DNA of 64,000 bases from Prostheceraeus crozeri (Eukaryota; Platyhelminthes; Polycladida; Euryleptidae), in NCBI GenBank assembly GCA_907163375.1, contig CAJQUW010007273.1, forward strand, positions 425,001-489,000, given 5' to 3'. Below are positions 19,956 to 31,405 of this stretch, one piece after another. Every line of letters starts with the position of its first letter. Position 1 is the stretch's first letter. The position numbers and the translations under genes are program-made. The notes below the pieces were generated by a model. The model saw only the letters and a list, made by a program, of their open reading frames with translations, was not told the DNA's origin and did not search any database.

Positions 19956-22639
19956 CCACTATTTATTTTAGAGATTCTGAGGAGCAATTCAAATCACAAA
20001 AAGACACAGCTGACCTTAGCTGAATTTATGCCGTAAAGAAGCAGAAGAAAACATAATAGCCTCAACACTGAATGTCATTTAATAGATTTTTGTTTTATTC
20101 GCAATTCAAGTGATTTCACTTTATAATGAACTTTGTGTCTACATGTAACATTCCTTCGTTTAGCTCGGTCGAGTATTGAACTGTCTTCAAAAGTAGTGAA
20201 ACAGCGCCATCACCGGTGTCCTGACCTAGATATTACTGTTTTCTGTATAACTTTACAGTAATTTTGCCAATGTTACTGTGTGTAGATAAGAAGAACATTG
20301 TTTGTCCTGAATTGAGAATTTGAGAACAACTTTAAGCTAGGGATTGCATGAGTCGAGACGAAATGTCACGAAAGTGATGAGAAGATTTTCTGATTTGTTC
20401 ATTGAACCGTCAAAGTACTGCAATCAGCTGTCAAGAATTTGATGTGCATTTGTATCCGCGGTACTATTTTCATTACGATAATCCTCTTGACATTTTTCAT
20501 TCTTATTGATTACGATTATTTCACAGCTGGATATTTATTACAGCGGACGAAATTCAATTCAACTGACAAATAACAACATGAAGAAATATGGTTTCTATCA
20601 ATCCATACATTGGATTCTACATAAATGCATTATTGAGTAATCTGAACTAATAAATTCTCTGAACAGATGGCAAGAAGTCACTCGTTAACAGTGTATACAC
20701 AAGCTCAAGAAAGGTCTCTACAGAAGTGCGCTCAACATAAACCTACGAACGTGCTATTATCTTGTAGACAGTATTATGTTCAATCAAAGAATGGGGCAAA
20801 TACGGATTTTCTGAGATCAAATCTGTAAAAGAAAATATTTGCTTGCATATTCGAACGACTCTTCCTTTGCTACAAAAGATCGTTATTGTTGCAAAATGGA
20901 ATAAAGAAATAAAATGGAATTCACACAATGGAGTTACTGTTATTGAAGAAAGTATTTGCTTTAAGTATTGAGGGGCTTGCTAAGTCATATAAAATTGCTG
21001 GGTGCCTGACATAGTTAGGGTATGGTTTACTCCTTATTGCTAAATCCAAGATCCTTATATTCATAATGATCTCTTCATAATGCAAATGTCCATTGTCATT
21101 ATAGGTATATATAGATGAGATTTCAAAGGTTTCAGATATATAATATACATGTAGTCATTTTTACTTGAGAAGCGAACGTGCTAGCGTAAAGATAAGTTCT
21201 TTCTATTTGACTAAATTGATATTTTCAGAGGGTTGCTATCCACTGAAAATAATAGAATCAACAATGATCTCTTACATGAAACATTCAGTTGATTTTGAGG
21301 TGATGATGATAACCAGTGCATTTGGAGAGTCACCATGTTCATTAATCCAAGACAGCGCCCAAATCAGAGCAATGCATGCATAAATTTATTGCTTAACAGA
21401 CTCGTTTCAGTCCATCGTTGAACAACAAAACGTGGAATCAAACGATGGGTTGTATACTCGTACAGGGCAGACCTCATTCTCAAACAGCTGAATTTACATT
21501 AACAAATGAAAGGGATAAACAAAATAAAGATAATTGCTCAGATTGAGTCTAAATATTCTGGTAAAGTGTCTGGTATGGAGGAGAATGGCGAACGATTGCT
21601 GGACGGTAAGTGAGTATGCAACGAAATTTCAGAGGCTGGTCTTTTTTCAGGTGTTCTTTTATGCGAGCAAAAATATGACGCCGAGTTTCCCCGATCAGTC
21701 ATGCCGAATTTCTTGATATTTTCCCTGTACGTCCTCTTAAGTCTCACATTCCTTTTCCACTATGTTGATGCAAAATCGAGTGTAATTTTCTCGGTTTGCA
21801 CTCATGTCTAAAAACTTTAATATTATGGCTAAGATACTAGCACCCTAGGAATTCTCCCCAAGAGTTTTGTTTAGCAATGGATTGTAAGACCAGCGCGCTC
21901 TGCACAGAACAAACATTAAAAGCTATTTCTGCGAGATATTCAAAGTTTCAAAGCATTCATTTGTGGAATATGTAATTGACAAAACGGCACAATTTCCTTT
22001 TCAATGTATATGTCATTTTTTTACAAAGTTCATGTGTTTTTTAATGCAGGTATTATGGATTGTTGTATTTCTACGCATACTTACAGCAGTATTCCAAAAT
22101 GTAGGACGCGGCGAAACCGCTCATACTTTATGATCAATGACTAACCCGAGATATCTAACTTGATACATGTAAAGTGCATATAATTAGACCTCTATAACCG
22201 CTTTATACTACTGTTCTTTATTACTTCAAAGGGCATCTAAATGTATTAAACCGTTCTATGTCTCAAGATGTGACAGCTTTTTATTGTTATGCTAAATATA
22301 GACAAGCATGTATATGAAATGTCAGGAGTACAAAAATATCAAAAACGCTATTGGGTTTTGAAAGCAAGTCGGCTAAAGTGACACTCGAATGTAATATGCA
22401 AAAATTGTTTTTGGTCTAAAATTCATTTTAAGTCTATGTTTCTTTAATAAAGTTTCTGCTTTCTGTTTACTATGAAATACAGGCTCATCGTTCCGTCAAT
22501 CAGAAACTTTTTGTGACTCGGCATCATGGAATACTGTTTTAGGATTTTGAAATAGTATTTTGTTTTTTCTTTTAGATTATTTACCGGTACATGTATACCC
22601 TTTATTCGATGGACGCCACTGCATTCTCCTCAGTTCAAG
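19956..22639. other. non-coding DNA, no gene recognised
   Basis: A+T-rich; short frames only (up to 73 residues). Nothing supportable found. Confidence 0.5.
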
Positions 22640-22760
22640 TCAAAATATCAAATAAGTGACTGGACAATGGACACCAAATGTTTTGGTTGTCTTGACCTTC
22701 CTCAAGGGCTTCATCAAGTACTTGAAGTAATCCTCTGGAAAGGTCAAGAAAAGTCTGTTT
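22640..22760 (-). repeat. possible Penelope-like terminal sequence
   Basis: Minus strand reads CTTGATGAAGCCCTTGAGGA then AGGTCAAGACAACCAAAACA then TTTGGTGTCCATTG. The order TGATGA, short stem, (G/C)AAAACA and a closing TTTGG resembles degraded hammerhead-like ends known from Penelope-like elements, and a Penelope fragment on the other strand starts within about 200 bp. The assignment is tentative. Confidence 0.35.
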
Positions 22761-22920
22761 AACGTTCGGGAGATTGGACATCGACGAGAACGATGTTTGG
22801 AAGCTACATCACTTATATTGTTATTAGATATGGTCGCACTAGTAGACGAACAACCATAGCGTGAATTGATGTCTAGCGAGGAGTACGACAGGGTTATGTT
22901 GCATCTCTGTTTGATTCTGT

Positions 22921-23545
22921 TTGATTGTTGCATCTCCTAAGAAATTAATAACCCGTTGTCTTCATGATGACAAAAGAACTCGTCAGCATAGAAAAGAGTC
23001 GTACGAGCAGAAAGTCTGCCTTAACTTGCCATTTACTTCGGAAAATGATTGTGGGGAAATCAGACAATTCATCGGCAATTGTAATCTATCGAAAAATTAT
23101 ATACAGTGTTCAAAGCTAGAAATCTATGTTTATTATTGAGAGAGAAGAAGCACAAAGGTTATTTAGAGAAGTCATGTGAATATTGTGCCACCTTCAATAA
23201 CATGTGATTGTCATATAAAGAACTGTGTCTACCAAATCAACTGCACACACTGTCAATCATTCTGCATTGGCGAAAGCAAAAGAACAATGCGTTCAGGACT
23301 TCATGAACATATTTCATCATCATCATCTTTCGTCTACCGTCATCTATCTGAAGTGCACCGAATCATTCCTCATGTAAGTGACATTCGGTGGAATATTTGC
23401 ATTCCGGGGTCCCGAATCTAGTCGAACGTAGAAAGCTAGAAACGAATAATATTAATTCTGTAGGGCTTGATGTAAATATCCAGTTTTACTGAAGTTTATT
23501 GTAAGTGCATGAATGAGCCAAAGGCGAAACGTCGCGCATTGTCTT
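22921..23545 (+). pseudogene. Penelope-like element, 3' part with GIY-YIG nuclease domain
   Basis: Two successive frames carry pieces of the Penelope polyprotein C-terminus. At 22999-23139, KVCLNLPFTSENDCGEIRQF fits the linker before the nuclease. At 23176-23421, NCVYQINCTHCQSFCIGESK with RSGLHEHI is the GIY-YIG endonuclease core (Y...CIG, then Arg and Glu-His). In these retroelements the nuclease nicks the target and a telomerase-like reverse transcriptase, absent here, copies the RNA. About 100 bases downstream, GAGCCAAAGGCGAAACGTCG (23514-23533) resembles the hammerhead motif found at Penelope ends. The fragment is 5'-truncated and old. Confidence 0.75.
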
Positions 23546-23649
23546 TTATTATTAAATACAATTTCGGTCGTAGACAAGGTTTATTTCCTTTTGAATTCGC
23601 TCAAATCACATCATAATCACCCGACCGATGACCTCGTCTCTGATTTCTC

Positions 23650-24556
<907 letters not shown>

Positions 24557-24619
24557 AGTTGGTTGAGGTAGGCTGCAATAAGATTGCATCAAGATTTTGA
24601 CAGAAAGAATAGGTTTTTG

Positions 24620-25048
24620 ACGTTGCTGAGTACTTGAAAACAAAAAACAACGCAAAGTGCATGCGAGGCCTTTCGATCGGTTCTCTTTCAGACATTACAC
24701 CGGTGTGAAACAGATACACAAGCATTTGAATTGTTGACACTGTAGAAATGATAAATCACTGACATGTTTAAATAAAGATAAGAAAACGTTTTGTCTTTAG
24801 CTTTACTTTGGTAATTAACTTGAACCATTTTTGCTTTTAATGATTTCTTATCTTTGTTCAAACATGTCAGTGATTTATCATTTCTATAGTGTCACCAATT
24901 TAAATGCTTGTGTATCTGTTTCACACCGGTGTAATAACTGAAAGAGAACCGGTCGGAAGGCCTCGCATGCACTTTTCGTTGTTTTCTGTTTTCAAGTTAT
25001 GCAAAGGGTCAAACTTCTTTCATGACATCAAGCAACGTTGCTGAGTAC
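24620..25048. mobile_element. fold-back sequence with arms of about 155 bp between 14-bp direct repeats
   Basis: Left arm 24633-24790 and right arm 24846-24997 are inverted copies. Shared blocks are AGTGCATGCGAGGCCTT, GGTTCTCTTTCAG, ACACCGGTGTGAAACAGATA, ACACAAGCATTT, ATAAATCACTGACATGTTT and AAAGATAAGAAA. The loop is about 55 bp. The sequence ACGTTGCTGAGTAC occurs just outside the left arm (24620-24633) and again at 25035-25048, 37 bases beyond the right arm. The direct repeats could be a target duplication, a product of local rearrangement, or chance duplication after the adjacent CT array. No coding content. Confidence 0.75.
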
Positions 25049-28000
25049 GCTCTCATTATTTGAATTTTACTTCGAAACTTTCTCTTGACGGTTTTTTCAA
25101 AAGTATTTTGATTTGATGCGGTAGTGATAAAGTCATAGCAATGATATAGGAAAAATGATTAGCATTGCGGTAGCTGCTTGTCTATTTCTCGTTTGTGGAG
25201 CGAATCGGTTCACATAAATATTTCGTCTGTGGCAGGTTAAGTCTTAAAAACAGGTGCCAGTGGGACTGTGTGATGTTGCTTAAAAATCACCTACCGCTAA
25301 CAACAATGGACTTTTGTGATCTCCCGGGAGTGGGTTTGGCCCCTCTCATTGCCTTAAACTCCGAATTAAATCAAGTTCATAATTGGCACATGAATTTTCT
25401 ATGGTGGTATTAGTTAGCGCCATCTTTTTCTTTGTTACAAATAGCTATTCAGAATTTAAAATCACCAATTTCTGTTTATTCTTGAAAATGTCTTTGTTTT
25501 ACCGAATTCTAACGAAGTTCGGTATCCTATAAGTTCTCCAAATGCTTCCTAATCAGGAAGTAGTTCACAGTCGCTTTTCAGTACATAAGATTGATTTGTG
25601 CGTGAAAGACATTTCAAAAAATGAAGAGCCTGAAATATGGAAGAATTTTCTTCAAATGTAACTATTGCAATGAATCGGCGAATTGGTAGGTACTCTACAA
25701 TTTCAAGTAAATATAAATGTGATCACTTGGAGGAAGGATGACTTGCAGACAGAGTTCAAATGATTAGGAAAATGCTAAAAAATGACTGCAGCCTTTGCTA
25801 CAAGTATTGTTAAAGAGAAGCATTTAAATAATATTCGGAATTTAGATACTCTATTTTATGTCTATGATAAAATGTGTGATTCATAGACACACATGCACAA
25901 AATGCTATCCACATATTGAAAATCAAGGCGATTTTTTTCGTGTCACAAAAAATGCTTGCAAAAAGTTCTTCCACACTGGGTCAAATACAACATTTCTTGG
26001 TAAAATTTCAAAAATGCGCTGTAACTAAGTCTCAGAAGCAGACAGTAGGTCGGGCGACTCAGTTTGAAGAGTACCATAGTAAAAATGCGCAGGACACGGA
26101 CGGATAGCATCGACAAGGAACATACAGGAACATACCGATCGACAGCCAGCTACTGCGGCGCTCACTGAGTGCTGCTACCGACTACCCAAATGATGGTTGA
26201 TGCAAAAATGATCGTTGTCTGAAAAGTGTGACATTAGATCAGGACCTGCAGCATTAGACTTTCATTAGATCAGGAAGATCAGGAAATAGAGGCAAATTGC
26301 GGAAAGAAGTCTGTCTTAGTTATTATTCAAACATGATCGATTGCTGCATTACCGGTGATTTTACATTGTACTTTACTATACAGGTTTACCTCTGCACTCA
26401 TGGTGATCCTTCAGGAATAATTGGGAATAAATCTTCATTTGTCAAAATGGTTACGTTTAGGTAAGACTCGACCACGTGCCAAACATCCTCCAGAAATAAT
26501 TCATGAATATTTGCAAAACTATCTGATAAGTTACGCTAGGTCAATAAGTCAATAAATGTTTATTTCCAAAACTTTTGGAAAGCAATTGTAGAACATTCAA
26601 TTGTACATATTGAACACACTAAAACACATTCATAGAAAAAGGTAGAAAGGGAGTGCGTGTGGTCAATAAAAAAGAAGCAATTTTAATTAAGGATGGAAAG
26701 GTGAATGAACTTTTGATCCATTTTTTGGATGCTAATTAGTTATTTTCTGTGGATATCAAGCGCATGCTGCTTGCTTTCTGAAGAAACCTAGCGTTTTATA
26801 TTTTTTGGGATCAGGTTATTCTTTAATTCATAAAACTCAAGTATGTTGTCGCAATAACACGAACTATTTCTTGTCGTATTTTCTTATACCCGGAACATTC
26901 AATTATTAAGTGATGCAGAGTTTCTACTTTTGAATCATCAGATCACATAGCTCACAGAGATGATCTTCATACTTCAATTTATTATTATAACTCCCTGTGA
27001 CGACATCCAATTTTTGATTTTTTGTTTAACTTTCAGGATGATACTGACATCCTTGCAGTCAATATCAAAGTTTTCGTATCGTTTTCAAACCAGCACAATT
27101 CTAGATTAATTTCACTCTGGAAATCCAATGAACTCTAACATAATGAATCAACAGAAAATTTTTAATATGACTTTTTATCAGCTGCCAACTGCTCATCCCA
27201 TTATTTTGATAGATTAAGTCCTGTGAGCAATATTGTTTCATTCGCCAGCACCATGTGTACATATCATCATATCCATTTGAAATTCATTGAACTTATTTTC
27301 TATTGTTAAGCTGGATATTTGATAACGATGCTTTATTCACTATTAACCATATTTATCCACGGTTAGTCAAATAAGCAGACTGGAGCTTCTTTGGATTCAT
27401 TTTTTCGACAATGTCATAAAATGTTATGTTATATGTAATCGGCGAAAGTTGAATATGCCACCGTGCCGGCTACTTGCAATATAGATAAATAGGCCTATGC
27501 TGATAAATGCTCATAATGCCTTTCTTTGATCAGTTTTTCTTTTGATTCGAGGATACATTAAATAAAGTTAATTAAATGTGATTCAACATTTCTTATCTCA
27601 TCTCAGAATAACTGATCTCTATTAAGAGTTAAGAAAAACGAAGAGAATGTGAACATATCAATCACAGGAGAGTGGTTAAATGACCAACACGGAGACGCAA
27701 ATTTGATAACTTCCTTCTGTTGATCACTGATTTTATCTTGGTTCCCGAAACTTAAAATATTATATCCCGCACACCGCAAACGTCGCCATTTGTTAGAGCA
27801 AGCAGGAAATAGGCAGTTAAGATTTAAGTCTCGACCGATGTTTTCCATCATGAAATTGTCTGTCGATCGAGTTTAATCAAAAGAGGCTTGATATGACCAA
27901 AGGTAGAGTTGAAATGGACACAAGAGTGTTCTATGTTCTTTTCATCGAAATGGAAATGTTTGAAGGAAATATTTGAATCCAAATCAAATTGCCTCCTAGT

Positions 28001-28097
28001 GACTGTAAATATCTTAAATGAATCTCCATTCTCTCTCAGAATCAGCAGAAAACTTGTGACTATATAATTAGATTGTTTAAGCGTGTCACTTTGCTAG
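25049..28097. other. non-coding DNA, no gene recognised
   Basis: A+T-rich; only short frames without domains. No RNA gene or repeat of note was seen. Confidence 0.5.
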
Positions 28098-28310
28098 AAT
28101 TACAAACTGATTCAAAGCGATGGCACATGCAGGAACTTACTAAGTGAGCAAAAAGAAATTTTCAATACCTTGCAGAAATAGGAAATATAGTCGTGAGCCG
28201 CAGAATGATCCGATCACCACGATTTCTTCAGAGTCAAAGAAATCGGATCATTCCGCAAAAGTTTTCTCGATAATGTTGGTTCTTCCGATCATTATTAAAA
28301 GAAGTTAGTA
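28098..28310. repeat. unidentified dispersed repeat, copy 1
   Basis: Aligns in the same orientation with 51550-51775. Shared blocks are GGAACTTACTAA, GGGCAAAAAG/GAGCAAAAAG, AATACCTT, TAGTCGTG/AGTCGTGC, GATCATT, AAGTTTTCTC, ATAATGTTGGT and CCGATCATTATTAAA. Overall about 70% by eye. Copy 1 also has an internal hairpin, ATTTCTTCAGAGTCAAAGAAAT. No family could be named. The homologous frame in copy 2 is not conserved here, so it is unlikely to be coding. Confidence 0.65.
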
Positions 28311-29257
28311 GGCGCACCAAAAAGCGTTCGCAAACTTCCCTGTAGAACTTGACATCGACTGTGAATCTTTCCTGTGTGGTCCGGTTGATAGCAGTCACTG
28401 AAACTTCGCACAATTTGGCGTGTTTAAGTTGAACTGGCTGCGCATTGTTCGATTGCTATGGTATTATGTCAACAGATTGTGCCATTTCATTAACGTTACA
28501 TGTTACAAAATGTTTCCTTTCTAGTCAAACGGAAGAAGAGACGACCGGTCTAATTCTGTGCTTATGACAGTTCACTAATAAATTCAATACAATCGATACA
28601 GTACTCCCTAAACCGCAACAGATTTCAATGTCAAAATCGCACAAGGTCATAACAGGGCAATTTTAATCGCTATTCGCATTGCTCGAAATACTTGAAATAG
28701 GAAAGTGAGTCTGATTTTTGAAGCATGTTTTAAACTGTGGTTGTCCAAGTATCGCATGCCATATTTTATTGATTCATTCATATGGAAGGAGAATACTCGT
28801 ATTACTGAGATGATTTTAATATGTTGACAGCGGTCATCGGGGTATATATAGATGCATTTGCAGTACATGTGTTTATTTTGACATGTTGACCACTTATCAA
28901 TCCTTTAAGTTTCCGCAAATAAAAATCAAATCGTATACGTTTTGCTGCTGTGCAGATTCATAAAATGTCAACGAAGTTACCGGCGAAGGGTTAACTCAAA
29001 TTGCTCATGCACACAGGTCTATTTGTGTGCCAGAAATAATGCGCAGAATTTGCTTTTGAGCTCGTTTTTATCAAACTTTCAAATAAATATGTTTGTAGAA
29101 GCCACAGATCTCACTTCAGTCCTTTAGAATTTTCAAACATGAACTCAAGTAACCTATCGCAACATCAATCATTTCAGTTGGCAATCGTTTTGCTGCGACC
29201 AACGATGAAGAGCTAATGTGAATTAAACACCAATCCAAGATTTGTAAAGATCAAGAA
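28311..29257. other. non-coding DNA, no gene recognised
   Basis: Only short unsupported reading frames; nothing else seen. Confidence 0.5.
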
Positions 29258-29480
29258 AGCTGGCATGGTTCGGGCAGGTCCATCGTCATGAGGAGATCCA
29301 CCCCCTTACAAAGGCATCGTGCATGCGAGTGGATGGAATAGACGACGTGGCCGTCCGAGGATAACTTGGATAGCAACTATGGCCGACGACATGAAGTGAA
29401 AGGGTGTGAATACCTCTATGGTGAACGACCGGACAAGGTAGAGGAGGACTGGACCGACGGCATGCTGTACAAGGGTCATT
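29258..29480 (+). pseudogene. LINE C-terminal tail relic
   Basis: Plus-strand translation gives LAWFGQVHRHEEIHPLTKAS, then in a shifted frame RRRGRPRITWIATMADDMK, a stop, and VNDRTRWRR. This is the typical end of many LINE ORF2 proteins (LRWFGHVxRM..., RRRGRPRxTW..., DRxRWRR). The frame changes once near 29330, and one stop interrupts the tail. The upstream reverse transcriptase is missing. The minus-strand 163-residue frame over this region has no recognisable domain and is treated as a shadow. Confidence 0.65.
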
Positions 29481-31337
29481 AAGGTGCGCAGTCGTTCTGC
29501 TGCTACCCATGCAAACATGAAACCTTGCAAACTGTGATCTGCAAGAATTACTTTTATTGAAGGATGTTGGTTTCTCAATTTCTCAAGATATCCGTTAGAG
29601 AACATTATGCGAAGGAATGTGCAACAGCTTATTCCCGAGCTTGTTGCAAATGACATTAAAATCTTTACTTGCAATGGCAATGCTTTTGACAAGAGCCTTT
29701 GCAACTTTTGTGAGGCCGATTCTTGAACGTGACAGTCCATCCTTTTTGAAAAACGTTTTTTTACGTCTTCAGTGAGTTCATAAATACAGTTACACAAACA
29801 AACTTTGAACCATTGAACTATCGTAGAAGCATCGCATTATATATAAACTCTTTTGAACGATTGTGAATGATGTGACACATTCACTGCGCCATCCTCTGCA
29901 ACTCATGCCAAGAACCCGCAATTTCCAGCTTCCTTTGTGCGCTGCTGCAGCTAGGTAAAATTCTCTCTTTACTAAATGTGCCGCTTATTTAATGACGACT
30001 TCACGTTGCATGTAACATTGCTTCATGAAGGGACTTTTCAATTGATGTTTATGTTATCTTCAAATACATGCAGAATAAAGTTTTGCTTTGCTTTAATTTT
30101 ACCTATGTTTCAACATATTTTGGTTAGCACTCTGTATGGTGCCTCGCGATTTTTATTGCAGTGGCTTTTTTGATTAAATGAATGTCACTCATCCTATTTA
30201 GATAAATTGTCTATCAAATTATAATGAACAAAATGGTTGACAGCTTCGGGATTTCAAGCTTTTTCGACTTCAGACTTAACCAATTTTGTCCCTTGCTTTC
30301 ATGGAATCAATCTTTTTGCTTATATTGACCGACTTCTTTTTCACTGATGTATTTTTCAAAGTCATCCACCTATTTTTAATTTCATCGACCGACAATTTTT
30401 ATTTCAATGACCAACCTTTTTAGAAAAAGACGAACAATACTTGCATCGGATTTGTGCCTTTGAATGCAAATAACATTTCATCTATATTATCTTCATTAAT
30501 ATCACTTGAACTTGTGACGTGTTGCAAAACATGTCAAAACTTCATGCTACATTGCTCCCACTGGAAATGTGATATCGCGTGCCTTTGTCCATTAAGCTCT
30601 TTGTCTAGCGAGAAATTGAGCATATCATGTAAATCTGAAAATGATATTATCTTTAAAACGGAGAGAAAATCGTTGGTCGAAAACGAAAATCTGGTCTCTG
30701 AGTTTGAGAGCTTTTGTCTTGCAATTCAATCCAACTCGACAAAGAAAGGAATTTGAATAAAATGAAGTTTTTATGTTCTTCTATACAGAATGACGTTGAC
30801 TTTATTATTCTCACCGTCTCCACCATTGATGAATATTTTTCAGAACATTTGCTTGGAAATATGAAGTGAAGCCTCAGAATTTTATTTTTTGAGATGATAA
30901 ATATCATCATTGCATGATAAATGATCTTAAAAAGTATGAAAGAGTGTTGGGCTTGCTGTTACAATAAAGTCGTATAAACTTCATAAGAATATACAGATCA
31001 TACTTGAGCATTTTCAATCTTTTAATAATTCCTACTAGTGCGTGCAATGTTTCAAATACATGCGATAGGATATTTATTCGATACTCAACGAGAGTTTAAT
31101 TGCTGAATGTCACCAATAGGGGTTTTATAGGTTGGGAATGAACAGAGCTGAAACTATCATATTTCAAGGCATGCTCGTACATGTGTTCATGTTCATAACA
31201 TGAGATAAAAGTGGTGAATCCCAGCGCATTGAGATGCCCGGATGTGGGATTTGCAGACTCGGAATTGCCAAAAGTCTACATAACTATCAGTCAGTATTGG
31301 AATTGATAGGAATCACATGTAAAAGCAGTCTGCATAC
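29481..31337. other. non-coding DNA, no gene recognised
   Basis: Short frames only. A 100-residue plus-strand frame at 30454-30756 has no recognised motif. Confidence 0.45.
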
Positions 31338-31405
31338 CAGGGTTGCAGAGGGCCGGGCCGCACCGGCCAAAAATGCTGAAGACAGGCCGGCCGACCGGTC
31401 ATTCT
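31338..31405 (+). repeat. possible hAT-type terminal sequence
   Basis: CAGGGTTGCAGAGGGCCGGG followed by CCGCACCGGCC and CAGGCCGGCCGACCGG is a G+C-rich island. It starts like several hAT ends (CAGGGTTGCA...). No inverse partner or duplication was found within reach. Confidence 0.3.

Noticed and set aside
29306-29797. 163-residue minus-strand reading frame
   Set aside because: Its downstream part overlaps a plus-strand LINE tail with clear motifs; the rest shows no domain.
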